Of a stretch of DNA of 64,000 bases, positions 51,048-62,936 are shown in pieces. The translations under genes and the position numbers were made by a program. The notes below the pieces were generated by a model. The model worked only from the letters and a program-made list of their open reading frames with translations. It was not told where the DNA came from and searched no databases. Each line of letters opens with the position of its first letter. Positions within the stretch are counted from its first letter, which is position 1. The stretch lies in contig NZ_FMUR01000010.1 in NCBI RefSeq assembly GCF_900101605.1, positions 1 through 64,000 on the forward strand, in the 5' to 3' direction. The stretch is from Butyrivibrio hungatei (GTDB lineage Bacteria > Bacillota > Clostridia > Lachnospirales > Lachnospiraceae).

Positions 51048-51057
51048 AGGCGAAGAT

Positions 51058-52172
<1,115 letters not shown>

Positions 52173-52205
52173 TGAAACGAGCTTTCGTAACGAAGGAGAA
52201 ACAAT

Positions 52206-52739
52206 ATGGGAATACAGGCTCTTATGGCAGTGACTGCGGTAACTGAAACGCAGGATCTTGTTACATTAGTTCCCTGGACTTTCATTATTACGATCTGTAA
52301 CCTCTTTATACAGGTATTTCTGATAAAGAAATTTCTTTTCAAGCCTATAAATAACATTCTTGAAAAGAGACAGAATCTTGCTGATAAGGTAATAAAGGAA
52401 GCCAGAGAAGCCAAGGAAGAAGCGGATTCTCTTAAGGATCAGTATGAAAGCAGCTTGACAAATGCTCATGCGGAAGCTGCGCAGATTGTACAGGATGCGC
52501 AGAAAGAAGCACAGACTAAGGCAGATGCGCTTGTACAGGATGCACAGAAACAAGCGACTGACATCAAAGCAAAAGCTGCTGCTGATATTGAGCAGGAGAA
52601 GAAGAAGGCTATCAACGAGGCTAAAGATGAAATCGGCGGACTTGCAATGGATATTGCAGGTAAGGTCGTTGAAAAAGAGATAAACGAAAATGATCACAAG
52701 AAGCTCATCGAAGACTTTATAAGCAAAGTCGGAGCTTGA
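52206..52739 (+). CDS. atpF: F-type ATP synthase subunit b
   Basis: The 177-residue protein has one N-terminal membrane helix (VPWTFIITICNLFIQVFLIK) and then a long alpha-helical, heptad-like stalk rich in Ala, Glu, Lys and Gln (NILEKRQNLADKVIKEAREA, AAQIVQDAQKEAQTKADALV). It forms the peripheral stator linking subunit a to the catalytic head. Acidic and helix-favouring composition, length and position between c and delta all agree. GAAGGAG precedes the ATG. Confidence 0.93.
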   Translation: MGIQALMAVTAVTETQDLVTLVPWTFIITICNLFIQVFLIKKFLFKPINNILEKRQNLADKVIKEAREAKEEADSLKDQYESSLTNAHAEAAQIVQDAQKEAQTKADALVQDAQKQATDIKAKAAADIEQEKKKAINEAKDEIGGLAMDIAGKVVEKEINENDHKKLIEDFISKVGA

Positions 52740-52758
52740 TCGCAGAAAAGAGGTAATC

Positions 52759-53298
52759 ATGAGTAAAGCTGGAGATCTTTATGGGCAGAGCCTATATGAT
52801 CTGGCAGCAGAAGTGAACCTTACGGATGAAATACTGGGACAGATGGAGGTAGTGGAAGGGCTCTTTAAAGAGAATCCCGACTATATCACACTCCTTTCGG
52901 AACCGTCGGTTCCCAAAAAAGAAAGACTGCAGCTGGTCGATGATGCATTCAAAGACGGCTGTCAGGAATATCTTCTGAATTTTATCAAGATTCTTATTGA
53001 AAAAGGCTTGCTTAGAGAATTTTCGGCATGTCGAAAGAGATTCAGAAAGTGCTACAACACAGACAACGGTATCGCAGATGCACTTGTCACAACGGCTGTT
53101 GCGCTTGATGATTCACAAGTAGCCAAACTCAAGGAGAAGCTTGAGGGAATAAGCGGCAAAAAAGTTTTGCTCAGACAGAAGGTAGATCCCGGAATCCTAG
53201 GTGGTGTCCGTGTTGATCTTGAGGGACAGCTTTTTGACGGAACGGTCAAAGGCAGGTTATCCGAACTTAAGAGACGAGTCGACGAGACAATTATATAA
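52759..53298 (+). CDS. atpH: F-type ATP synthase subunit delta
   Basis: The 179-residue protein follows the delta/OSCP pattern: GQSLYDLAAEVNLTDEILGQ, LLSEPSVPKKERLQLVDDAF, EYLLNFIKILIEKGLLREFS, and near the C-terminus LRQKVDPGILGGVRVDLEGQ and LFDGTVKGRLSELKRRV. It connects the peripheral stalk to the top of the alpha3beta3 head. It lies 19 bases after atpF and 24 before atpA. Confidence 0.93.
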   Translation: MSKAGDLYGQSLYDLAAEVNLTDEILGQMEVVEGLFKENPDYITLLSEPSVPKKERLQLVDDAFKDGCQEYLLNFIKILIEKGLLREFSACRKRFRKCYNTDNGIADALVTTAVALDDSQVAKLKEKLEGISGKKVLLRQKVDPGILGGVRVDLEGQLFDGTVKGRLSELKRRVDETII

Positions 53299-53322
53299 AC
53301 CAAAATTACGTCGGAGGATAAT

Positions 53323-54852
53323 ATGGAACTAAAACCAGAAAAAATATCCGAGGTCATTCGAAGCCAGATAAAGAATTATCAGAATGCAATAATCCAAAAC
53401 GAGACAGGTACAGTTCTTACCGTTGGTGACGGTATCGCCAGAGTTAGCGGACTTTTGAACTGTATGTCGGGAGAGCTTTTGGAATTTGAAAATGGTACAT
53501 TCGGAATGGCTCAGAACCTCGAGGAAACAGTAGTATCAGCGGTTTTGTTCGGCGAGGATGTAGGAATCAGCGAAGGACAGACTGTTAAACGTACGGGAAG
53601 AGTCGTATCAGTTCCCGTAGGAGATAAAATGATCGGACGTGTTGTTAACGCCATCGGTCAGCCTATCGATGGACAGGGACCTATCGAGACAACAGAGTAC
53701 AGACCTGTTGAATCACCGGCACCCGGAATCATTGATAGACAGCCGGTTAAGGAGCCTCTCCAGACCGGTATCAAAGCTATCGATTCAATGATCCCTATCG
53801 GTAGAGGTCAGCGTGAGCTTATCATTGGTGACAGACAGACAGGTAAGACAACAATCGCAATAGATACGATCCTTAACCAGAAGGGCAAGGACGTTATCTG
53901 TATTTACGTTGCTATCGGACAGAAGCGTTCTACGGTAACGGCACTTGTTGAGGACCTTAAGAGGGGCGGAGCTATGGACTACACTATCGTAGTTGCTGCT
54001 ACAGCTTCTGAGCCCAGCCCTCTTCAGTACATTTCACCTTACACAGGTTGTGCAATGGGTGAGTATTTTATGAACAAGGGAAAGCACGTACTCTGCATCT
54101 ATGACGATCTTTCAAAGCATGCGGTTGCATATCGTGCACTCTCACTTTTGATCAGAAGACCACCGGGACGTGAGGCTTATCCCGGAGACGTATTCTATCT
54201 TCACTCAAGACTTCTTGAGAGAGCGGCTAAACTTTCTGATGAGAACGGCGGCGGATCGCTTACAGCCCTTCCTATCATTGAGACACAGGCCGGAGACGTA
54301 TCTGCTTACATTCCTACGAATGTTATTTCCATCACCGATGGACAGATATTCCTTGAGACAGAGCTTTTCCACTCAGGAATCATGCCGGCTGTTAACCCCG
54401 GTATCTCCGTATCGCGAGTAGGTGGTAACGCTCAGATCAAAGCTATGAAGAAAGTTGCCGGAACACTTAAGCTTGTATACTCACAGTATCGTGAACTTCA
54501 GAGTTTCGCTCAGTTCGGATCAGACCTTGATGAAGATACCAAGGCACGTCTTGCGCAGGGTGAACGTATCGTTGAAGTTCTTAAGCAGGACAAGAATCAG
54601 CCTGTTCCTGTAGAGAAGCAGGTAGCTATTCTTTATGCCGTAATAAATAACATTCTTATCAAGGTTGAAGCTTCTGATGTGGCAGAATATGAGGCAGGTC
54701 TTTACGACTTCCTTGACAGCGATCCTTCAGGTATTGCGGCAATGAAAGATATCCGCGAGACAGGTAAGCTTGAAGCTGAGACTGAGAATAAACTTAAAGA
54801 GTCATTGAACGCATATACAGATAAGTTTTTGCAGCAGAAGAATGCAAAATAA
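53323..54852 (+). CDS. atpA: F-type ATP synthase subunit alpha
   Basis: The 509-residue regulatory subunit has the Walker A motif [15 protein letters not shown] (around 170), [57 protein letters not shown], and the signature region [20 protein letters not shown] with [11 protein letters not shown]. It binds nucleotide without catalysing its turnover and forms the hexamer with beta. Start and length are typical. GGAGG precedes the ATG. Confidence 0.97.
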   Translation: MELKPEKISEVIRSQIKNYQNAIIQNETGTVLTVGDGIARVSGLLNCMSGELLEFENGTFGMAQNLEETVVSAVLFGEDVGISEGQTVKRTGRVVSVPVGDKMIGRVVNAIGQPIDGQGPIETTEYRPVESPAPGIIDRQPVKEPLQTGIKAIDSMIPIGRGQRELIIGDRQTGKTTIAIDTILNQKGKDVICIYVAIGQKRSTVTALVEDLKRGGAMDYTIVVAATASEPSPLQYISPYTGCAMGEYFMNKGKHVLCIYDDLSKHAVAYRALSLLIRRPPGREAYPGDVFYLHSRLLERAAKLSDENGGGSLTALPIIETQAGDVSAYIPTNVISITDGQIFLETELFHSGIMPAVNPGISVSRVGGNAQIKAMKKVAGTLKLVYSQYRELQSFAQFGSDLDEDTKARLAQGERIVEVLKQDKNQPVPVEKQVAILYAVINNILIKVEASDVAEYEAGLYDFLDSDPSGIAAMKDIRETGKLEAETENKLKESLNAYTDKFLQQKNAK

Positions 54853-54867
54853 TAGGAGGACTTAAAG

Positions 54868-55728
54868 ATGGCTGGAAATATGAAAGCTGTTAAACTCCGA
54901 ATTAAAAGCGTTCAGAGCACCATGCAGATCACGAAGGCAATGCAGCTTGTTGCAGCATCCAAACTTCGTAAGGCAAAAGAAAAGGCGGATCAGTCCAAGC
55001 CTTATCTCGAGACTACACTTGAGACGCTGACAGATATAGCAAACGGTAACACTGATTTCAGATCTCCTTTTACCCAGAGCGGTAAAAACGACAAATGGCT
55101 CTATGTGGTCATTGCGGGAGACAGAGGTCTTGCCGGAGGCTATAACTCCAATCTTTTCAAGTTTATGGAAGCGGAGACAAAAGGCCATGAGGATATAACC
55201 GTTCTTCCTATAGGAAAAAAATCTGTAGAGTACTTTAAACACAGAAATGTGCAGCTCTTTACAGAGGAATATTCTGAGGTTGCAAAGGTTACGATTTCGG
55301 ACTGCTATCAGATTGCAAAATTGATCTGTGATGCATACAAAAACGGAGAGTACGGACATATTCATCTTTGCTATACGAATTTTGTATCCATGCTCTCTCA
55401 GGTGCCTACCGCTTCGTCGCTTCTTCCGCTCGAAGATCTCAGATCGGAGGAAAAGAAGTCTGACGGAAAGGCAAAAGACCTTATTTTGTATGAACCTGAC
55501 AGTGAGACGGTGTTCAATGCCATCGTTCCGGAGTATCTGGCGGGCATTTTATACTCAAGTATCAATATATCCTATGCAAGTGAGCTTGCAGCCAGAAGAA
55601 CAGCGATGGAGGCTGCAACCGATAACGCTGAAGAGATGATCGATACATTGAGCTTGTACTATAACAGAGCGCGTCAGGCAAGCATCACGCAGGAGATCAC
55701 AGAGATCGTTGCAGGTGCTACATTATAA
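54868..55728 (+). CDS. atpG: F-type ATP synthase subunit gamma
   Basis: The 286-residue central-stalk subunit begins LRIKSVQSTMQITKAMQLVA (N-terminal coiled-coil helix), has VIAGDRGLAGGYNSNLFKFM in the middle, and ends AAATDNAEEMIDTLSLYYNR-like (AMEAATDNAEEMIDTLSLYY) followed by NRARQASITQEITEIVAGA, the conserved C-terminal helix. It rotates inside the alpha3beta3 head and transmits torque from the c-ring. AGGAGG precedes the ATG. Confidence 0.95.
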   Translation: MAGNMKAVKLRIKSVQSTMQITKAMQLVAASKLRKAKEKADQSKPYLETTLETLTDIANGNTDFRSPFTQSGKNDKWLYVVIAGDRGLAGGYNSNLFKFMEAETKGHEDITVLPIGKKSVEYFKHRNVQLFTEEYSEVAKVTISDCYQIAKLICDAYKNGEYGHIHLCYTNFVSMLSQVPTASSLLPLEDLRSEEKKSDGKAKDLILYEPDSETVFNAIVPEYLAGILYSSINISYASELAARRTAMEAATDNAEEMIDTLSLYYNRARQASITQEITEIVAGATL

Positions 55729-55732
55729 ATAA

Positions 55733-57139
<1,407 letters not shown>

Positions 57140-57150
57140 AGGAGCTGATT

Positions 57151-57564
57151 ATGTCCACTTCATATCATTTACAGGTTGTATCCCTGGATGGTCTTGATTT
57201 CGAGGGTGAAGTTCAGAAGATAATGCTCCGTACAATAGATGGCGATGTCGAAATTTTGGCACGTCATACCAACTATTGTACTGCTATCGGAATGGGAACC
57301 GCAAAGGTGACCATGGCTGACGGAAGCGAGAGAAAAGCGGCCTGTATCGGTGGAATGATCTCGGTTATGAACGGAGAAGTTAGAGTCCTTCCCACAACTT
57401 GGGAGTGGAGCGAAGACATTGACGTTGAGCGTGCCAAGGCTGCAAAAGCTAAGGCAGAGGAACTTCTCAAGAACCAGGTGCTTGATAAGGAAGCAAGGGT
57501 TCGCGCCGAGGCAAAACTGTACAGAGCGCTTGTAAGAATCGGATCCTCGGGACAGGATATCTAA
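57151..57564 (+). CDS. atpC: F-type ATP synthase subunit epsilon
   Basis: The 137-residue protein has the epsilon beta-sandwich (LQVVSLDGLDFEGEVQKIML, RTIDGDVEILARHTNYCTAI, CIGGMISVMNGEVRVLPTT) and two C-terminal helices (VERAKAAKAKAEELLKNQVL, then EARVRAEAKLYRALVRIG). It binds gamma and the c-ring and inhibits ATP hydrolysis through its C-terminal helices. It closes the operon, 12 bases after atpD. No clear terminator hairpin was found in the 128 bases that follow. Confidence 0.93.
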   Translation: MSTSYHLQVVSLDGLDFEGEVQKIMLRTIDGDVEILARHTNYCTAIGMGTAKVTMADGSERKAACIGGMISVMNGEVRVLPTTWEWSEDIDVERAKAAKAKAEELLKNQVLDKEARVRAEAKLYRALVRIGSSGQDI

Positions 57565-57669
57565 GGAAAAAAGCATAAGTGTGACATCTCATTTTATATG
57601 GGACGGCACACTAGCAAAAACTGGGAAAATATTAGCATTAAGTACGCGGTAAAATAGGTCTGCGATTAG

Positions 57670-57675
57670 TATAAT
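57670..57675 (+). promoter_or_regulatory. Consensus -10 box before the esterase gene
   Basis: A perfect TATAAT lies 30 bases before the ATG at 57705. No good -35 stands 16-18 bases upstream, so an activator may be needed. Confidence 0.45.
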
Positions 57676-57704
57676 CTATCTAGCATGAAAGGATGGGGTA
57701 TACT

Positions 57705-59591
57705 ATGGCTAGACTTATTTTACCGCGTTTGTTGTCTGACGGATGCGTGATTCAGAGGAGAAAAAGTATTCATATCTGGGGATGGGATGATGCAGGATCT
57801 GAGATCACTGTAAATCTCGCCGGTGAAACCGTTACAGGAAAGTGTAACGACAAAGGAAGGTTTGACGTATATCTTTCTGCGAAAGAGAGCGGAGGACCTT
57901 ACGAACTTGTTGTTTCGGACGATAAGGGAGAGAGTATAACTGTCAAAGATGTAATGCTGGGAATTGTCTGGCTTTGCACAGGACAGTCCAATATGGAACT
58001 TCCCATAAACAGGGTAAAAGACAAATATCCTGAGCTTATAGATGTTGAAGAGAATAAGAGAATATCAACTTTTAAGATAGTTGAAGAGACCAGTTTTTCA
58101 GGGCCTTACGAGGAACATAATACAGGTAGCTGGAAGCATGTAAGCAAAGATACAATCTTGGATTTTTCCGCCACAGCATACTTTTTTGCAAATAAACTGC
58201 AGAATATGACGGGACAGCCTGTTGGTCTTATCAACGCAAGTCTTGGCGGTTCGAGAGCTTCATCATGGATGAGCAGAGAGATGCTTGAAGGATATGATGA
58301 ACTTATCGCAGAGACTGATAAGTATAACGATGCAGCTTTCAGAAAAGAGCGCATGGAATATAATGTCGCAAAGGATGAGAAGTGGACAAGCGAACTTGCG
58401 GCAGCAGATGCGGGAATTGAGGGGCATTGGGACAAGGAAGATGTTTATGATTCCTACTGGGATACGATAAATCTCCCTACAATGTTTACGGGCACACCAC
58501 TTGAAGGACATATAGGATCTGTCTGGTTTAGAAGAAAATTCGACCTTCCAAAAGAGCTTGCCGGTAAAAAAGCGAGATTCTTTTTCGGAACAATGGTTGA
58601 TTCAGACAAGGTATACGTAAACGGACAGCTTATCGGCGAGACCGGTTATCAGTATCCGCCTCGTAAATATGACATTCCCGAAGGCCTTACCAGGGAAAAA
58701 GACAATGTTATATCAATAAGACTTACCATCGAACTTGGTCTTGGACGAGTTACTCCGGGCCCCGGCAAAGAATATAAGATATTTAATGAAGAGGCATCCG
58801 TTAATCTTGACGGTGAGTGGAAATACAGGATCGGTGCAAAGTGCGAACCCAAGCCTCCCACAGATTTTATTAACTGGAATTCATCGGGACTGTTTAATGG
58901 TATGACAGCACCTTGCCATAATTTCCCGATTGACGGTGTTATCTGGTATCAGGGCGAGAGTAATGTTCATGAGAAATGGGATTACGCAGACCTTACAGAG
59001 AGAATGGTAAAGGGTTACAGAGAATTGTGGAAAGAAGAGAATCTTCCTTTTATCGCTGTTCAGCTTCCCAATTTTGTGATCGATCTTGATGAAAAAGAGA
59101 ATTGGGGAGAGTTCAGACTTATTCAGAACAAGATTCTTTCAATCCCTTCAACGGGACTTGCGGTAACGATGGGACTTGGTGAAGACAATGACCTTCATCC
59201 CGTTACGAAAAAGCCTGTAGGAGAGAGACTTGCACTTTGGGCGGCACACATAAAATATGGATATAACGGTGAGTACACAGGCCCAGTTGCACTTGCTGCG
59301 GCAACAAGCGGTGACAGTGTTAAAGTCGTTCTCGGACATACTGACGGCCTCTGCGTGGTTGACGCAGGCAAAGGCACGGAAATAGAAGATTTCTTCCTTG
59401 AAGACGAAGACGGCAAATTACATGAGACTGAAGCGGTTATCGAAGACAATGCAATAATCTGCAGCTGCAAGGATGAGCACAAGGCAAAATTCAGAAAAGT
59501 CTTGTGGTGCTGTGAAAATACATACAGAGGCGGACTTGTGTCAAATGTTTCGGGAATACCGATGAGTCCGTTTAAGCTTCTGATAAATTAA
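57705..59591 (+). CDS. SASA-family carbohydrate esterase (sialate O-acetylesterase-like), probable acetylxylan-oligosaccharide esterase
   Basis: The protein has 628 residues from the ATG at 57705; an ATG at 57693 is possible but overlaps the G-rich ribosome binding site. The SGNH/SASA fold shows LCTGQSNMELPINRVKD with nucleophile Ser95, INASLGGSRASSWMSREM, GVIWYQGESNVHEKWDYADL, and a catalytic His in NDLHPVTKKPVGERLALWA. A galactose-binding-like beta domain (GSVWFRRKFDLPKELAGKKA, VNGQLIGETGYQYPPRKYD) is inserted. There is no signal peptide, so it acts inside the cell. It probably removes acetyl groups from imported xylo-oligosaccharides, judging from the GH67 gene nearby. Confidence 0.82.
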   Translation: MARLILPRLLSDGCVIQRRKSIHIWGWDDAGSEITVNLAGETVTGKCNDKGRFDVYLSAKESGGPYELVVSDDKGESITVKDVMLGIVWLCTGQSNMELPINRVKDKYPELIDVEENKRISTFKIVEETSFSGPYEEHNTGSWKHVSKDTILDFSATAYFFANKLQNMTGQPVGLINASLGGSRASSWMSREMLEGYDELIAETDKYNDAAFRKERMEYNVAKDEKWTSELAAADAGIEGHWDKEDVYDSYWDTINLPTMFTGTPLEGHIGSVWFRRKFDLPKELAGKKARFFFGTMVDSDKVYVNGQLIGETGYQYPPRKYDIPEGLTREKDNVISIRLTIELGLGRVTPGPGKEYKIFNEEASVNLDGEWKYRIGAKCEPKPPTDFINWNSSGLFNGMTAPCHNFPIDGVIWYQGESNVHEKWDYADLTERMVKGYRELWKEENLPFIAVQLPNFVIDLDEKENWGEFRLIQNKILSIPSTGLAVTMGLGEDNDLHPVTKKPVGERLALWAAHIKYGYNGEYTGPVALAAATSGDSVKVVLGHTDGLCVVDAGKGTEIEDFFLEDEDGKLHETEAVIEDNAIICSCKDEHKAKFRKVLWCCENTYRGGLVSNVSGIPMSPFKLLIN

Positions 59592-59610
59592 ATATTTTGG
59601 AAAATAAAAA

Positions 59611-59636
59611 AGGAAACGCTTTAAACGGCGTTTCCT
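59611..59636. terminator. Bidirectional terminator between esterase and AraC genes
   Basis: AGGAAACGC (59611-59619) and GCGTTTCCT (59628-59636) form a 9-bp stem, preceded by A-rich sequence (AAAATAAAAA), which gives a T-run on the minus strand. It lies between the convergent genes. Confidence 0.75.
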
Positions 59637-59648
59637 AAATTGTAAAGA

Positions 59649-60563
59649 TTATTTCTTTTTATCCGGAACTGCATCTTTTCCGGTAAGATCCGCACCGGTT
59701 CGATAAAGCTTTCTGAACTCGGTGGGAGAGCAGTTATTCATGTCTTTGAACACCCTGTTAAAGGTTGAAAGACTAAAGAAGCCGGACTGGAGCGCGATAT
59801 CCATGATAGACATATTGGTATCGCCAAGCAGCTCCTGAGCCATGAGGATTCTTCGCTTCGTGATGTACTGATAGCAGGAGATTCCCATATAGTTTTTGAA
59901 GAGTCTTTCAAAATGAAATTTTGAAAAACCTGCAAGTTCGGCGAGCTGTTCAACCGTAAGATCGTCGGATCTGTGTGAATCGATATAATTTGTGACAGAA
60001 ACTATCTTGTCTATGTTTTTTCGCTGAGGATCTGCGGAATCAGGCACCTGTCTTTTTTCATTGGGATGCATGCTTCCGATCTGCGCGAGGATAAGCGTGA
60101 CAAGAGAGTATACGGATATTTTCAGAAATTCGTCGCTTTCACCGTAGAGCCTGTCTATTTCCCAGAAATAGTTCTGGAGTTTGGCAGTCTCAATCGGATG
60201 TTCCGTCTGTTTTATGTGGACAAAAGGCGGAAGAGTCTTTAGAAGAGGTACAAGCGAGGAAATCTGTGAATAACCACCGATATCGAAGAGAAGAATAAGC
60301 TTTTCTCCGCCTGTAGATTCGGAAATATACTCGTGAAGCGTTCCGGGAGCAATCATTATCAGGTCACCGGGCGCACAGTCTACAATAGTTGATTTGTCAT
60401 TATGAAATTTTATTCGTAGTGTTCCCGACAGGAGCAAAATAATCTCCACGTCGTTGTGCCAATGTATAGGATATTTGGCAAGCGTGTTGTGATACAGAAG
60501 GACACCTTTAAGAGTGTCATAGATGATATCTTCTCTTGCCTTTTCATTTATGTCTTGTATCAT
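59649..60563 (-). CDS. AraC-family regulator with cupin sensor domain
   Basis: The protein has 304 residues from the ATG at 60563, chosen because AGGAG lies 8 bases upstream. The N-terminal cupin (about 25-100) has HWHNDVEIILLLSGTLRIKF and DLIMIAPGTLHEYISESTGG and probably binds a sugar. The C-terminal double HTH (about 200-295) has DDLTVEQLAELAGFSKFHFE and NMSIMDIALQSGFFSLSTFN, then NRVFKDMNNCSPTEFRKLYR. It is divergent from the alpha-glucuronidase gene, sharing a 104-base intergenic region, and probably controls that operon in response to an aldouronate or xylo-oligosaccharide. Confidence 0.88.
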   Translation of the reverse strand: MIQDINEKAREDIIYDTLKGVLLYHNTLAKYPIHWHNDVEIILLLSGTLRIKFHNDKSTIVDCAPGDLIMIAPGTLHEYISESTGGEKLILLFDIGGYSQISSLVPLLKTLPPFVHIKQTEHPIETAKLQNYFWEIDRLYGESDEFLKISVYSLVTLILAQIGSMHPNEKRQVPDSADPQRKNIDKIVSVTNYIDSHRSDDLTVEQLAELAGFSKFHFERLFKNYMGISCYQYITKRRILMAQELLGDTNMSIMDIALQSGFFSLSTFNRVFKDMNNCSPTEFRKLYRTGADLTGKDAVPDKKK

Positions 60564-60667
60564 ATGGATAACTCCTAAAAAACGGTATAACAAATACTAC
60601 GAGATTAATTTTAGCATTTTACCATAAAAAATAGAAGAAAGATTTTTAAATGAAAGGTAACATTTTT

Positions 60668-62650
60668 ATGAAGGCACAAAAATGGTCACAGATGTGGCTT
60701 GGATATCACCGCGTATCCAAAGACAACAAGAATTGGAAAGTTATCTGCAACGATTTTTCTAAGGAAGATCGCGTTGTTAATAGCGCGATAGCGGAATTTG
60801 CGAAAGGTATCAAAGGATATTTCGGCGCCGGCATCACAGAGGATGACGGTGATGTCTATGTTCTTGAGATTATAAAAGATACAAGTATTGCAAATGAAGG
60901 CTATTCCATAAAGGGTGAAAAGAGTGGAGTCACACTAAGAGCATCTGATGAGAACGGCGTTATCTACGGCGTTTTTGCAATCCTTAGAAAGCTCGGAGCA
61001 AGAATCCGACTTGAAGACATCTGTGAAAAAGCAGCTCCTTCCAATCCGCTTAGAATGATGAACCACTGGGATAACATGGATGGAAGTATTGAGAGAGGAT
61101 ACTCGGGAGAATCATTCTTTTTTGAGAATGACGACATGTATGTAGATGAGAGAACCGTTGATTATGCGCGCTTCATGGCAAGTGTCGGAATAAACGGAAT
61201 TGTGATCAATAACGTTAATGTCAAGGGCGCGGCTACTTATCTTATAACAGACAGATTTTTTGATAAGGTAAAAGAGCTTCAGGATATCTTTGCAGATTAC
61301 GGAATTAAGCTCTATCTGTCAATTAACTTTGCGGCTCCCATCGAGCTTGGCGGCCTTGAAGTATGCGATCCGCTTGATGAAGGTGTTATCGCATGGTGGC
61401 AGGCTAAGTCAAAAGAAGTGTTTGAGAAGCTCCCCGGATTTGGTGGATATCTTGTAAAGGCAGATTCAGAGGGAAGGCCCGGACCGTTCACATATGGAAG
61501 AACACAGGCAGACGGTGCGAATATGCTCGCTGATGCGGTTGCTCCTTACGGCGGAATAATAATCTGGAGATGCTTTGTTTATAACTGTACTCAGGACTGG
61601 AGAGATTACAAGACTGACAGAGCAAGAGCGGGATATGACTACTTTAAGGATTTTGATGGAGAGTATCATGACAATGTAATTCTTCAGATCAAGAACGGAC
61701 CTATGGATTTCCAGATAAGAGAGCCTATTTCGCCTCTTCTTGGTGGACTTACCAAGACAAACCAGCTTCTTGAAGTTCAGATTGCACAGGAATATACGGG
61801 ACATCAGATCGATCTTTGCTATTTGATCCCTATGTTTAAGGAGGTTCTTGATTTCCGCACATATTGCAGTGAAGAGAATGATACGGTCGCCGATATCGTA
61901 AGCGGAAGAACAATGGGCAATAAGCTTGCGGGAATGGCAGCAGTAATAAATACGGGAAATGACTTTAACTGGACAGGAAACGATCTTGCTGCGGCAAACC
62001 TTTATGGATTCGGCCGTCTTGCATACAATACCGAACTTAGTTCTGAAGAGATCGCAAGAGAGTGGGTTGCTCTTACATTTGATATGGACAAGGCGTCTGA
62101 GGACAAACTTACAGATATGCTCTTAAAATCCAGAGAAATCTATGAAAAGTATACATCACCTCTTGGAATTGGCTGGATGGTAACTCCTCATGTGCACTAC
62201 GGACCAAGTGTTGACGGATATGAATACTCAAGATGGGGCACATATCACAGAGCCGATCACAAGGGAATCGGCGTGGACAGATCGGATAAGGGAACAGGAT
62301 ATGCTCAGCAGTACTATGAGCCAAACGCATCAGCGTACAACGATCCCGAGAAATGCCCGGAAGAGCTGCTTCTTTTCTTCCATCACATTCCTTATACATG
62401 GAAGCTTAAGAGCGGACAGACACTTATCCAGTACATTTATGATTCTCATTTTGAGGGTGAAGCCGAAGCTGAGCAGCTTGCGGCAGACTGGAATTCATTA
62501 AAGGATGTTGTGGATTCTGAGGTGTTTGCAAGAGTTGCGGAGCGTTTTGAACTTCAGGTTGCCAACGCAAAAGAGTGGAGAGATCAGGTTAACTCTTACT
62601 TCTTTAGAAAAAGCGACATTGCGGATGAAAAAGGCAGAAAGATATATTGA
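60668..62650 (+). CDS. aguA: GH67 alpha-glucuronidase
   Basis: The protein has 660 residues from the ATG at 60668, which has GAAAGG 10 bases before it; the ATG at 60650 lacks a site. It shows the GH67 pattern: MWLGYHRVSKDNK, then RMMNHWDNMDGSIERGYSGE, GFGGYLVKADSEGRPGPFTY with Glu268, DNVILQIKNGPMDFQIREPI with Asp347, and VQIAQEYTGHQIDLCYLIPM with Glu375. The 28-residue distance between the last two equals that in characterised GH67 enzymes. It removes 4-O-methylglucuronic acid from the non-reducing end of xylo-oligosaccharides. No signal peptide, so cytoplasmic, which fits the importer downstream. Confidence 0.95.
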   Translation: MKAQKWSQMWLGYHRVSKDNKNWKVICNDFSKEDRVVNSAIAEFAKGIKGYFGAGITEDDGDVYVLEIIKDTSIANEGYSIKGEKSGVTLRASDENGVIYGVFAILRKLGARIRLEDICEKAAPSNPLRMMNHWDNMDGSIERGYSGESFFFENDDMYVDERTVDYARFMASVGINGIVINNVNVKGAATYLITDRFFDKVKELQDIFADYGIKLYLSINFAAPIELGGLEVCDPLDEGVIAWWQAKSKEVFEKLPGFGGYLVKADSEGRPGPFTYGRTQADGANMLADAVAPYGGIIIWRCFVYNCTQDWRDYKTDRARAGYDYFKDFDGEYHDNVILQIKNGPMDFQIREPISPLLGGLTKTNQLLEVQIAQEYTGHQIDLCYLIPMFKEVLDFRTYCSEENDTVADIVSGRTMGNKLAGMAAVINTGNDFNWTGNDLAAANLYGFGRLAYNTELSSEEIAREWVALTFDMDKASEDKLTDMLLKSREIYEKYTSPLGIGWMVTPHVHYGPSVDGYEYSRWGTYHRADHKGIGVDRSDKGTGYAQQYYEPNASAYNDPEKCPEELLLFFHHIPYTWKLKSGQTLIQYIYDSHFEGEAEAEQLAADWNSLKDVVDSEVFARVAERFELQVANAKEWRDQVNSYFFRKSDIADEKGRKIY

Positions 62651-62659
62651 TATTATAAG

Positions 62660-62706
62660 GCATAACGCGATTTTACTATTTATGCATAAAAGTAGTCGCG
62701 TTATGC
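62660..62706 (+). terminator. Terminator after the alpha-glucuronidase gene
   Basis: GCATAACGCGA (62660-62670) and TCGCGTTATGC (62696-62706) form an 11-bp stem extended inside by ACTA/TAGT and the palindrome TTTATGCATAAA, followed by ATTTTTT. The importer genes therefore need their own promoter. Bases 62707-62936 hold AT-rich leader sequence; TTATTATACAAG near 62890-62901 may contain a -10, and no gene is seen. Confidence 0.78.
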
Positions 62707-62936
62707 ATTTTTTATGCATAAATATTCGCTTATTGCATTTGAAAAAACAGCAAGTTTTGCAATAAAAACAACAACTATGTCAATTGCAAAAATCCTAGAG
62801 AAATAGCGGGGTGTAGTAGTGTTTTTGTCGCAAATATCGAGATGAAAAAAGCATTATTTGATAGGAATTAGCACAATATGATAAGTAGAATTATTATACA
62901 AGTTGTGCAATTTTTTTATTAATTAGGGAGAGTTTT

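Noticed and set aside
59611..59636. Possible CcpA (cre) operator near the esterase end, AGGAAACGCTTTAAAC
   Set aside because: It resembles cre only in the AAACGCTTT core, lies downstream of one gene and past the end of the other, and is fully explained as the stem of a terminator.
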